A stretch of 64,000 nucleotides of DNA from Nelumbo lutea (Eukaryota > Streptophyta > Magnoliopsida > Proteales > Nelumbonaceae): assembly GCA_022828595.1 (NCBI GenBank), contig JAKGHH010000007.1, positions 32,736,356-32,800,355 of the forward strand. The letters run 5' to 3'. A program made the position numbers and the translations under genes. Positions 21,990 through 32,707 of the stretch are shown here, piece after piece; within the stretch, counting starts at the first letter, position 1; each line of letters starts with the position of its first letter. The notes under the pieces are model-generated. The model searched no databases. It was not told where the DNA came from and was given only the letters and a program-made list of their open reading frames with translations.

Positions 21990-22500
21990 AATTAATGGTA
22001 TTCATTTGTCCGAATTTGAATTTGTATTCAATCCAATTAAGGCTATATGAATGGATTATTATCTAAAAAAACTCCCTTCACTTTTCTTCATTTCTCTTAA
22101 ATATCTAACAAACTTACCTTCCATCAGGTCATTGTAAGCGACCATTAACAGAAGTTGCACAGCTAGGCCATTAATTATTTGTAATGACCAAATTAACCCT
22201 AATATTCTGTTAAATAATTGTTTAAAAAAGAAAAAAAAAATCTTGTTTTATCCTCTCCAGCCCAAAGGTCCCAAGCTCTTTTGGATGAAGAGATGAACCC
22301 AATCTAGATGGAGGGGTGGTATAATAAATCTCATAATTACAGAATTTGACAAGGGGGCCTCTGGAGGTTTTGAACAGTCCGAATAATTTATGAGAAGTAG
22401 AGAAAAGTGAATAACCCTCTATATGAATTCAATCCATTTATAATTGAACCAAATATGAATCCACCCTAATCTGATATGCTAAATATATTTAAGTATAATG
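21990..22500. other. Fragment related to 30882-31423 element, interrupted
   Basis: TTTGTCCGAATTTGAATTTG near 22006 is the reverse of AATTCAAATTCGGACAAATG at 31386-31405. The related sequence seems to resume near 22420 after about 360 bp of other DNA. Confidence 0.4.
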
Positions 22501-22800
22501 CTTATCTGTTACTATATAAAGTGGACATTTGCCTTGGCCTCACATCTAATAACCATCCCAAAATTTTAGTCCATTTATTTTTCTTTTTTTGCTTCCTCCA
22601 CACTTTCTATCCTCTTGTATGAGCCACTCAGCTAGAAACCCTAATACAAATAGGTCTAAATGTTATATGTTTACTAAAGAGTGATAGGTCCAAGTTCCTT
22701 TGAAGTTATTTTCAAGTCGTTTCATCCATGATATTCAACATCAAAATCATTTCTAATTTATTCTATTAATAAATCTATGGTATATTATTAACATTTTCAG

Positions 22801-23350
22801 TAGGGATGTTAATGGGGCAGGTTAGGGGAGGGTTTTGTAAATTCTAGACCTTATCCACCTCCCTAAATCTCTCAACCTGTACCCACCCCAGAACCCATAG
22901 TGGATTGGATTTTGAGAATCCAAACCCTCTCCACAGATGAAAACGTAAAACCCTCTCCGACCCTATCCTTCCTGCATTCAAGGGTAGGATGGGTTGGATT
23001 TAGAACCGGCATTTATTTCTTGTTATATATAAGCAATAAGCAAGTAAAATAAGACAACACAAACAATAATGTTTCTAATTATTTGATTAAGACATGTAAA
23101 AACACATAAGCTATCAATGATCCTTCACATAAAATTCAAAATATTATTAAATTCAACACCTAATAATACATAAAGTTTAAATGCTTTCCAACAATATGCG
23201 GATTAGGGAAGGTCCGATTTATCCTACCATACTCTACCCTACCCATGCCCTACAAGTTATAGAATCTCAAAACCTGTCTTTCAAGTAAAAAAAAAAAACT
23301 GCCCCATCGGAACGGATACCCACCAGATAGGGTAGAAATTGCCATCCCTA
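22801..23350. mobile_element. Non-autonomous hAT-like element (TAGGGATG type), perfect TSD
   Basis: Ends TAGGGATGTTAATGGGG and GAAATTGCCATCCCTA; the flanks are ATTTTCAG on both sides (22793-22800, 23351-23358), 8/8. Subterminal words are GGGTAGGATGGG and ACCCTATCC types; the AT-rich centre is non-coding. Confidence 0.9.
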
Positions 23351-23906
23351 ATTTTCAGTTTAATTTATTAATGTTATTCAATACCCAAATCTGGATTTGA
23401 TCTATGGCCATTTATAGCGCCCTATGACTCTATCCACCATCTGACCTTGCCTTGTTGCTCTTTCTTCTTCCTTGGCTGGAACAATTTTTCTTTCAGATAA
23501 CTCATTGTCAATCTCTTTCTGTGAAAGAATCATACATCACCTAGTTTCTTTCCCTAATTTGGACCATACTAAGCCGGCTGGAAATTAAGGTGGCCGTCCG
23601 ATTTGAATAATTAATGGTCTATTTGCTTGCTGAATTCTCTGTCAAAGTGGGGCGAAAAAATGAAAGATGGGTTCTTTTGGTTCTTTCACGGAAGGAGAAA
23701 AAGACAGCCACCTGCTACCGTTTGTAGAAAACTCTGCAACATAACCCATGATATCGAGTATCAAGCTTAAGATTCTTTCAAATATTGGCACCATGACTTT
23801 GTTGCCATAGAAGGTGGACCATTTCCACCTTCCGTGAAGGAAGAAAAGTTTTTATATCTATTATTGCTTTTGGTAAAGGGATATACATCAGTCATTGGAA
23901 CAATTA
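23351..23906. other. Intergenic DNA, nothing recognised
   Basis: No gene seen. Minus-strand open frames near 23.8-24.2 kb overlap a foldback element and lack domain motifs. Confidence 0.5.
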
Positions 23907-24004
23907 GGTTGTGTTTGGTTTGAAAGAAAAAGTAGGGAAAAGAAGGAAAAGGTATGAAAATCTTTACAAACCTTCCTACTTTTTCCCTCAAACCAAACAT
24001 AGAC
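23907..24004. mobile_element. Short Tourist-like foldback, GTGTTTGG family, copy 2
   Basis: GGTTGTGTTTGGTTTGAAAG and CCCTCAAACCAAACATAGAC form the arms, AAGTAGGG/CCTACTTT extend them. The left flank is TTA and the right flank TTG. Confidence 0.65.
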
Positions 24005-24327
24005 TTGGTGTTTAGTCTTATTGGCAAAAGTCTTGGCAGTAGGTATAATAGTCCATGGCGCCGGAATTCATCTAAAAATGGAATTGGAATTGCTTTCCTT
24101 GGAAGGTTTGGTTTGGTAAAGATGGCTATTTTCTCATCATTTTTATAACTTGCTTTAAGAAGCCGCAAGTTGACTCAAGTAGTCAGTCCCACCCCATTTT
24201 CCCCACATTAGATGGATGGGTAATTGCACTTAGAATTCTGGAATCTAGGTTGGAACTTGGGTGACCAGGGCTTAAATGACCCCGGATCTCTTGCTTACGT
24301 CTACCCACAATTTACTACCCCCCCCTC

Positions 24328-24425
24328 GTGAATTGGGAACATCTCCCTTGGCCTACATAATACTATACAGGAGGATGAGATGTTCTCTATGTGTGGCTGC
24401 GACGTTGTGTGAGTAGACGTGGACA
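24328..24425. repeat. Foldback element family A, outlying copy
   Basis: GAATTGGGAACATCTCCC pairs with GAGATGTTCTCTATG across a 30-bp centre. The only family A copy seen outside the first 8.2 kb. Confidence 0.5.
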
Positions 24426-24491
24426 GAGTTTGTGTGGGCAGGAGATCTGGACTCGGCTTAAATCTTAGAATCAGCATTTATAATTTGTATG

Positions 24492-24573
24492 TGCAGGGGG
24501 GGGTAAGGCTGGGTGCATCTGTCCCTTCTCAGACCCCACATTGGCGGGAGACTCGTGCACTGGGCTGCCCTTT
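24492..24573 (+). mobile_element. Au-SINE-like 3' fragment
   Basis: GGTAAGGCTGGGTGCATC, CAGACCCCACATTGGCGGGA and GTGCACTGGGCTGCCCTTT closely resemble the 3' half of the widespread plant Au SINE. The tRNA-like 5' boxes are missing, so it is 5'-truncated. Confidence 0.6.
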
Positions 24574-24780
24574 AGGTTGTGTTTGGTTTAATGGAAAATA
24601 AGAGAGAAACAGAAAGTTGAGGGATAACTGATAAGGATCATGAGTCCATATATTCTACCGACAAGACGTTACCAATATTGGGGTTGATCTATGTTCTTTG
24701 CAATAAAACGAATCAAATTCAGATTGCTACTAAGGGGCTATTTGATAACAAAGCAGAAGTGACTGAGCCCAATAAATTAT

Positions 24781-25268
24781 AGGGTAAATTGATGAAACCC
24801 CCCTCTATAGTTTAGTAATTGCAATCATCTCCTTTGAATTTCCTAGTACAATTTCAAGTAGATCCTCTATGGTAGAATTTTCTAAAAAAAGGGTTTTAAA
24901 TGTCCAAAATACCCATGCAACTACTATTGAGGCTGGTTTCTATAAAAAATACAAACAGTATGAACAACAAAAACAAAGAGAATTTAATGTTGCAGCTTTA
25001 CGTTTGAGTGATTGATATGAAGGGCAAATTTGAAGAATAAATCAATTTTAGAAAAGAGATTGAAAGGGTTTGGGGTAGTGATTCATATTAAGAGAAATTT
25101 TGAAAAATAAACATTTTTATTAGAAATAACTGCATGGGTATTTTAGACATTTTCATGCCTCCTTTTAGAAGATTTTGCCAGAAGGGATCTTCTTACAATT
25201 ATGTCAGAAAGTTCAGGGTAATTGATTGAAATTACCAAACTTCAAAGGAAGTTTCAGCAATTTGCCCT
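24781..25268. mobile_element. MITE with AGGGTAAATT termini
   Basis: AGGGTAAATTGATGAAAC on the left and GTTTCAGCAATTTGCCCT on the right; the arms continue inward (TAGTTTAGTAATTGCAATCA against TGATTGAAATTACCAAACTT). AAATTAT flanks both ends (7 bp, 8 if shifted by one base). Confidence 0.8.
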
Positions 25269-26239
25269 AAATTATAATGCTTTGTGAATAATTAGCACGC
25301 GGATGCACTACTAGACATATGATAAAAGATTTAGGAATATGGTATTCAAACCTAACTTACCATTCAACCATTAATAAAGATGTCACAACCTCCTTAATTA
25401 TCACAAAGTAAAAGAGTCATTCAGTTCAGCCACTTCAGCCATTATCAAATGTCTCTCCCCTTCAAATTTCTTAATTAAGTTCAATATAGCAACAGAAATA
25501 GCTGTGGCAATGGATATATTCACCTCAATTGCATCCAGTAAACAATTCAGAGATCACTTTCATCCAACTTGGTGAACAGTTGACCAGTCTACAAGATATA
25601 ACTGCTGTAAGCAGATATAGAATGTGATAATAAGTTATTACTTTCTTTTTTTTCCTGAAACTTTGATTTTTTTTTTCTGAAGGGCATTTTTGGTTCTTTT
25701 CAAGGAAAATAATTTTCCTTTGAATATCACTTAGGAACAATGCCCAATAAACCTTAATTCTTCTCTAAAAATATTTTTTTTCATGTACAACTCTAAAAAT
25801 CTTTAGGTTTCCTACTTTTCATTTTCCTCATTATTTTTGTTAAATTTTGTTCCCATCACTCCTCTTCTTTATATTTTGAGAATTTGACATTGAGGGTATT
25901 CTAGCCCTTTTGAGCGTTCATCTTTTCCACAACTTTCACATATATAGGAAACATGCTTAATGGGTTTCTATCTTCCGATTTTGATTTCTTCTACTGTTTA
26001 TTTTCCACTACCCTTTTTGCTATGTAAATTGATCTTACTAAAATAAATTGAGTCTTCTTATTTATTTTTCTGAAATTAGATATTTTCTAAAGGGTATTAA
26101 TCCTTTTGAGATAAATTCAACTTTTCATTTAATTTTATGTATGCCCTATCTCCACTAATGATCTATATTTTCTCTTTCATAATTTTGTTTTTCTTGCTTC
26201 TACATTTTAATTAAGTATTTTCTGCTTTTATTTTGTTTT
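25269..26239. other. Intergenic DNA, nothing recognised
   Basis: AT-rich with T-runs; no gene supported. Confidence 0.5.
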
Positions 26240-26445
26240 AGAAGAAGTGATTTGTTACAAGTTAAGGGGAATTAGCAGAGTTGGGGCAGACTCAAAAAGA
26301 TTTGGGTGAAAATAGTAAGAAATGATTTAAACGCCCATAATTTGATGATGGATATGGCACCAAACAGAATGAAATGATGAATAAGATTCATATAGCCAAT
26401 CCCATATAATTGAGACTAGGCTTGGATGATGATGATGACAATGAT
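26240..26445 (+). mobile_element. RTE-type LINE 3' end
   Basis: Ends CATATAGCCAATCCCATATA, ATTGAGACTAGGCTTGGATG and then an ATG-triplet tail (GATGATGATG), the hallmark 3' terminus of plant RTE-type LINEs. Only the extreme 3' end is present; upstream it blends into AT-rich DNA. An opposite-strand relative is at 60485-60960. Confidence 0.65.
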
Positions 26446-27230
26446 TTTGTTTTCATGATTTTAGTTTTCTCTTTTATTTTAATTAGGTGTAATTGGGACT
26501 TTGACATCAAATGGATTTCTCCCCCTATCTGTTGACCAAATGTACCTCCCACTCTCAAGTCTTAACACTGAGATTTATTATTTTCACTTTTATATCACAA
26601 AGTTTCCTTGACCCTGATATTAACTCTACCCTCTTCCTGAATAAAAAGAAATTGAGCTTTGGAATTTGAATACACTATACCGTTTTTTTTTTAGAATTTA
26701 AAATACCAATAACAACTAGTTTTTTTTGTTTTTTTTTTTGTTTGTTTTTTTTTTTTTTTGGGGGGGGGGGGGTGCGGTGGGTGGGTGAAGAAAGAACATA
26801 TTAAGGTTGGTTCTAGCCTTAGCAATTCCAGGGTCTATCCATGGAACCTATTCTTTCTTCGCCCCCTGCCCCGCCCCCCCAAAGAATAAAATAAAATAAA
26901 AGGGAACATTTTCTTTAATAAAAATAAAAAATGAACATTCCATTACATTAAGAAACAACTCAAATAGCCATATATATTGTTGAGTTTGATGTGATACTAT
27001 ATGTTTTGTTATATTTTTTTAATATTAAGAATCATAAATGTGACTTAATTACATAATCACAAGTAATGTTACATTGATTAGAAATCACAATCATAAATTG
27101 TTTAAGCATGATCTTCAATAATAATAATAATAATAATAATATAGTTCAAAACTTATTATTATAATTTAAATTTTGTAAATATTACTTTCTACACTACTTA
27201 TACACATTCAAATATATTAATATGAAGAAA
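26446..27230. other. Intergenic DNA with homopolymer tracts
   Basis: Contains long T-runs joined to a G-run (about 26717-26775) and an AAT microsatellite at 27118-27142. No gene seen. Confidence 0.6.
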
Positions 27231-27236
27231 AGTTAT

Positions 27237-27345
27237 CAATTTGCCTATGTGACTTAATGGTTAAGTGAGAGCATGGTCATTGTAATCTTGAATGCTTGGG
27301 ATCAAATCTTCACATCCTCAAAGTGGTTTTGATATTTATTCTAAG
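27237..27345 (+). mobile_element. tRNA-derived SINE fragment
   Basis: TGTGACTTAATGGTTAAGTG resembles a pol III A box region and GGGATCAAATC a degraded B box at normal spacing, as in plant tRNA-derived SINEs. The 3' boundary is not visible. It is not a functional tRNA: no acceptor stem closes around it. Confidence 0.4.
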
Positions 27346-27952
27346 ACAAATCTGGTTCCAAGATTCCAAATTTTTGGAACCATACCCTACCCGGTAACAA
27401 TTTGAATAAGGTCTGTTTGAGGCCAGTTCGAAATTGATTCCATTTGGTTTTAAATAGAACTGATCCATTTATCCATCCTTAATGATAAGGAAAAGGTTTT
27501 AATTAATTAATATTTGCTACTTTTTTAAAAAACTTAAAATGGTTATAATTAATCATCATCTTAATACAAAACTTTGATTATTTATTTTAAGGGGAATCTG
27601 TTAGTTAGGTCATTTAGTGAAGAAAATTAAATCACCAGGAAATTTTCCACGCGGCAACTTCTTTTAAAATCCAAAAGATTCTTTGCGTTTCTTTCTCTAG
27701 TTTGTTGCCATGTGCCCAAAATGAGACATTCATTGTATATTTTTTTTTTTTTAAATTAAAAAAGGAAGTTATAATTTCTTGGATAAACTCCAATACAATA
27801 TGGGGTATAGGGCTGATGTGGATTGTGAGAGTGAATACATGATGAGGGAAAGGAATTACAACCAAGTGGATGATTGAGATAGATCATAGCATAGGATTCC
27901 TCCTCCACTTTGGCACAAATAGGTGCAGCGAATCTTATGCAATCTTCCCAAA

Positions 27953-28071
27953 GGCTATGTTTGTTTTGAAGGAAAAGGTAGGGAAACATAGAAAAACCTA
28001 TACAAGATTTATAAAGATTTTCTTACACTTTCCTTCTTCTCCCTACTTTTTCCTTCAAACCAAACACAGCC
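27953..28071. mobile_element. Short Tourist-like foldback, GTGTTTGG family, copy 3
   Basis: GGCTATGTTTGTTTTGAAGG and CCTTCAAACCAAACACAGCC form the arms, with AAAAGGTAGGG/CCCTACTTTTT continuing. The flanks are AAA on the left and TAA on the right. Confidence 0.7.
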
Positions 28072-28179
28072 TAAGTGATTCGCTTAGCAAATTTCTATTC
28101 CATATTTCAATTTACGGCTTTGACAACCCTTGAGCTTTGTCAGCCACTTTATATCCTAAAGAATTAAAAAGGCTCTTTT

Positions 28180-28820
28180 TTTGCTTTCAAACTATGAATA
28201 AAATAATAAGATATGCTTATGTGGCACTGCTTAACGTTAAATTAAATTACGTCAAAGATTTCATCAAATTAGAGGCATTAAATAAACAATAATTAAGTGT
28301 AAATTATTCCTTAAACACAAACTTAATTAGTTTAACTAAAAGAGAATTAATAGTCACTTCATTTACTTAATTAACTTAGTAACCTAATTTGCTTAATTAA
28401 ACTGATTTACTTACTTTCTTTAATTATTTTATTTACTTATCTTATTTTACATAATTAATTAACAATAACTTAATTTACCTATTTACCTTAACTATTTTTT
28501 ATTATTTAATTACTCAATTTGCTTAGCTTAATTTCTCTTATTGCTCTATTTACTTAGCTTAATTTACTTATTAAGATTGATTAGATTTTTTATTTAACTT
28601 ACTTAATTAACTTAGTTTTCTTAATTAATTTAATTTACTTATTCAATTTATCAATCTACAAAGTTGGCTTAATTTACTTAATTAACTTAATCAAATAGTT
28701 AATACACTTAGTTGACATAATTTAATTATTTAGTTTAATTAGCTTAATTTCTTTAATTGTTCCATTTACTTAGCTTAATCTACTCAATTTACTTAATCAA
28801 TTAGTTAACTCACCTAATTG
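28180..28820. repeat. AT-rich degenerate short repeats
   Basis: A long stretch built from variants of CTTAATTTACTTAATTAA at irregular spacing. No open frame; looks like an expanded simple repeat. Confidence 0.7.
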
Positions 28821-28822
28821 CA

Positions 28823-28975
28823 TGGTTTTAAAATCGCCATTGACCTAGGCAGTCAAATTGTTCAACCTAAGTAAAAGCTTTGACTTGGTTAGCATACCTT
28901 TGACCCAGATGGTTGGGCTATTAAATTGTTCAAATCAAATGATCAAACCGCTAACCTGAAAACTAATGGTCAAGA
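28823..28975. mobile_element. CATGGTTTT family, partial copy
   Basis: CATGGTTTTAAAATCGCC at the left, then CATTGACCTAGGCAGTC and GACCCAGATGGTTGGG phrases shared with the copy at 18726. The right terminus is lost. Confidence 0.55.
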
Positions 28976-29104
28976 ATGATACTAGCTTTTGTTCTTTGGG
29001 CTGTCTAAAAAAATAGGAACTCGAAAACTTTTAATAATGTTTCAACTCTCATTCCAATTATTTTGTAATGGGTTCTTGATTTATTTTTAGAGCTTCTTGA
29101 TGGG

Positions 29105-30125
29105 AGCAAAGAGAAAGACATTGCCCGAATTGACAAAGTGTGGAAACCAATTATTTGGAGTACTCCAAAATTTGGCATTATTAAAATAAATTTTGATGCC
29201 TCTCATAACAGTGATGGAAAATGTTCTGTGGCTATTATTGTTTGTGACCATCTTGGTCGGGTGCTAGCGTTTAAAGCATATAAACTCGGCACCTGTACCA
29301 TCAACCAAGCGGAAGCATGGGCTGCATGGGAAGCCAATATTCAAGCGACAAACTACAGGGAATATCCTATTATTATCGAGGAATAGGGGTGCTCACAGTT
29401 CGGTTAACCAAACCGTGGGGCATTTTTTGTAACCGAACCGGTAGTACCAGTTTTTGGAAAGCCGGTAACCAAAATCGAATCGAAACCTATCAGTTAACCA
29501 GCTGACCGGTTCGGTTAACCATCAGTTTTTTGATTTCTTATTTTTACATTATATTATAAATATATATATATATATATAATAAAATATAAATATATATAAA
29601 ATATTATATTTTAAATAATATATCATATATTATAAATATATATATTTATATAATGCATATTTATTAATTTATAATATATAAAAAATATATAATATACATA
29701 AATATATATAAAATAAATAGAAATATATGTATATCAGTCGGTTTGGTTAACCGTCGGTTTTCTATATTGGTTATCCAAAACCAAACCAACCAGTTCGGTT
29801 AACCAATTTGTCGGTTCAGTTTTGATTGGTTTGATTTTTCAGTTTTTTTCTCACCCTGAGGGTGATTCATTCTTGGTCATCTCGTGCCTCAACAAAAAGG
29901 TGGAAGTTCCTTGGAATTTGAAAGGTGTCATCTCTTACTGCTTGAGGAGGAAAGTTCTATTCAAATGAGGTCTTTGGTATCAACATATTTTCAGAGAAGC
30001 TAACTAGGCGGCAGATTGCCTTGCTCATGAAGCTCTTTCTTCTTCTACCCCTTCCCTAGACCTTTGTATCAACTCCCTTCCCCCTTCCCTTCTTCTTATT
30101 TGTTTTGTGGATTTTTGGGGATGTA
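29105..30125 (+). pseudogene. L1-type LINE RNase H domain, split by insertion
   Basis: Translation around 29138-29383 reads WKPIIWSTPKFGIIKINFDA and QAEAWAAWEAN, the RNase H domain that ends ORF2 of plant L1-type LINEs. The frame is cut at 29384 by a 0.47-kb element and resumes after 29857 with GDSFLVISCLNKK and, downstream, AADCLAHEAL, the usual end of this domain. Stops and a frameshift occur in the second half. The remainder of the LINE is absent. This is a dead fragment. Confidence 0.7.
29384..29857. mobile_element. hAT-like element inserted in RNase H fragment
   Basis: Ends TAGGGGTGCTCACAG and TTCTCACCCT(GA). Subterminal words GGTTAACCGAACCGG and CCAAACCAACCAGTTCGG surround a TA-rich core (29540-29740). 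Target duplication is too decayed to call (CGAGGAAT against TGAGGGTG), but the interrupted reading frame proves insertion. Confidence 0.7.
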
Positions 30126-30179
30126 CTACCCCCAAAAAAAGAAACCAATGGCCCAAGTAATTCCGTATTCAGGTTGTTT

Positions 30180-30881
30180 TTTTTTTTAAACTTTGCTTAA
30201 TTGTCTTAATTTACTTATTTAGATCGATTACACTTCAGCCATCACTTTGGCATCCAAAATTACGATCTCAAGCCTCCATGAGGAGTAATGTATATATATT
30301 TATCAATATATTATGATTTTATTACAATTTTATTAGTAATTTATTATTATTTTTATTTATTAAATTTAATAACTAATATCTTAGTATTTTATTATTAATT
30401 TATGAGCATTTTATTAATATTATTATTTTGTTACTACTTTATTTATATATTTTACTAGCTTAGTAATATTTTAATATTTTGTTTTATCAATGTATTATTA
30501 CTATTTAATTATTGATTAATTATCATTTCATTATTAATATATAATTTTATTACTATCTTATAATAATATTTTATTAACAAGGTTTGGGGTTTCTTTTGTT
30601 AGGACTCAGGAGTTCTTTACATTTTGAGAAACTCTAGATTTGGAATTCCATTCCCAAGCAAGGGCTTGGAATGGACATTCCTCCATATGGAAGAATCCCA
30701 TTCCACCAAGAGAGGAAATTAGAATCCCATTTCTACAAAACGAATGGTTGGAATCGGAATAGGCCTTTCTGATTCCAATTCTAGGTTAGGCACCATCCGA
30801 ATTCCAGGGAATGGAGCAGGCCCTAATATATCTATTACACTTTCTATGGCCCATGACTTGTGCAATGGTTCGGTTGCTGGT
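30180..30881. other. AT-rich low-complexity DNA
   Basis: 30290-30590 is almost entirely ATTTTATTATT variants. 30640-30830 has repeated GGAATTCCATTCC/GGAATGG words. No gene. Confidence 0.55.
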
Positions 30882-31423
30882 TAGGGCTACAAATTAACAA
30901 ATTGGGTCGAATTGAATATACAAAGATTCAAATTTGATTCATTAATATTGGGGGATTCAAATTGAACCTTATGAGTTGAATTTATATTGGATTGATCAAA
31001 CTTGGATTACAATTAAATATTAAGAGGATATTAATAAATTAAAACTAAAAATGATGAAAATATTATATTTTATTAATAAAATGAACTAAAAATGACTTCA
31101 ATGCTGTATATCATAAACCAAATGAATAAGAAATATATTGTATGAAACTCGAATCTATGACTTATCATAAAAATGGTAACCAATCAACTGGTATTCATCA
31201 AATGCACACAGAGGTAGGGGTTGATTGGTCAAGGTTCTTCAGTACCATACTTTTTCGGCATCAGAAATGTCTTCAACATATACTTGAAATAGAATTAGAT
31301 CATATCAAAGAAATGGGTATGTATCCAATCCAATTATAAACGTGTCAAATTCAGATATATCACCCAGAACCAGTTTAGAATTCGAATTCAAATTCGGACA
31401 AATGGATACCATTTGCAGCCCCA
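30882..31423. mobile_element. hAT-like element (TAGGGCTACAAA type)
   Basis: Ends TAGGGCTACAAATTAAC and CATTTGCAGCCCCA are imperfect inverted repeats similar to the element at 16426. The interior has GATTCAAATTTGATTC words. No convincing 8-bp duplication found. Confidence 0.55.
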
Positions 31424-31884
31424 TGGGCCAAATTGTGCATCATAATCATGGGTAGAAGAATATATGAAGTTTTAATATACTAAGTATTTTCAACCCATTG
31501 TAGGCAGTTGAACTGGTGACCTGTGCTATGAATTAGTATTGAATTACGGCATGCCTTGGATAGATGCAGATGCATCCCCCCTTCTAAGTTCTAAAAACAA
31601 CTTGACTAATAAAATATGGAGAAATATTCAGTAGCTTTAGTATGTATGATGAACCCTAATTTATTTCAGACAACTAGTTGAAGATCTTTGAAATCAGAAC
31701 CATAGATATTGTAGGCCTGATTTAGAGAGATCTTGTAGATTAGAAAACAGATTTGATGGGATATTTATTCAATCTTGCAGTTGGTCAGTTCATCCAATCG
31801 GATTGATTTTTTTTCAAAAAGTTTGAATAAATTTTGAATTAAACATGCTCCATTAATGAAGATGTTCATAGATTTGATATTTAT
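31424..31884. other. Intergenic DNA, nothing recognised
   Basis: Left flank of the Tat retrotransposon; no gene seen. Confidence 0.5.
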
Positions 31885-32689
31885 TGATGAAGGAAAATTT
31901 GACCTGACCTCGTAATCACTCAACACGTGGCAAAAGCAATAGCTCGGCACAACAACACGCCCGAGGCGCGAACTCCAAAAGGAGGAACCAACAGTCTGAA
32001 CTCTCTACGAGGAGCTCGAACTCCCCGCAAGGAGCCCGAGCTCTCCCTTAGGCCCCGGACCTTACAAACACAAAGGGCATTAACCCGAACTGGCCTGCCC
32101 CATGGCAGTACGGGACACACCTCTATCTGAACTCAAGACTTCACCTCGCTCACCACTCCAGCACTTCGCCCCCAGGTGTCCGCAGCATTTCGCCCCCAGG
32201 ACGCTGAACTGAACAACCATACCATGCCTGACACTGAGGAAGTCCGTATCCAGCGGTAGCGCACCTGACTGACTCAGGATCTGATGCTTGATAGCCGCAC
32301 TTCAAATGGCCAACTGCCATTGCCACCTGCCACCGCCATCTCCAGTTACACAGACGGCTCCAACAAGGAGCAGTGGCGGTTTTGTCCCAGCAGAAGGGAT
32401 GACACCCGAACTGGAAGAAGCACAGAAGTAATCATACCCGACCTGACAGAAGCCTCGGAGTGAGTGTGCGAAGTGGTTATAAAAGGCCCCCTACCCCCAA
32501 AGAACAAGGTATGTGAACTTTGCGCCATCTGGTCTTATCTTGCCTTTGAGAGAATACTAACTTGAGCTTTGGAGCAATCTCACCGGGTTCCCCCCAGAGT
32601 TTCCTCATCTTCTCCGTTTCAGGTTCCCTGTAGCTCCATTCAGAGGCAAGGTTGTCGACAGTTAGGACCGGCCGGATTGCACACCATCA
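31885..32689 (+). repeat. Tat element LTR 1 (805 bp)
   Basis: Starts TGATGAAGGAAAATTTGACC and ends ACACCATCA, following TG...CA rules. Compared by eye with LTR 2 (same length) there are about 60 differences, mostly transitions, i.e. about 92-93% identity. Confidence 0.92.
32478..32485 (+). promoter_or_regulatory. TATA box in LTR 1
   Basis: TATAAAAG in the context GTGGTTATAAAAGGCCCCCT, conserved in LTR 2 at 42004-42011. Probable transcription start about 30 bp downstream. Confidence 0.75.
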
Positions 32690-32707
32690 ATTGGCACCAT
32701 CTATGGG
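32690..32707 (+). promoter_or_regulatory. Primer-binding region of Tat element
   Basis: ATTGGCACCATCTATGGGAA lies directly after the LTR and resembles the ATTGGCGCCGTCTGTGGGAA type found after LTRs of many plant Ty3/gypsy elements, with transitions typical of decay. Confidence 0.65.

Noticed and set aside
23767..24168. 133-codon minus-strand open frame as a gene
   Set aside because: It runs across a short Tourist-like foldback element (23907-24004) and has no domain.
27237..27345. Functional tRNA gene
   Set aside because: Only degraded A and B box-like words are present; no acceptor or anticodon stem could be formed by eye.
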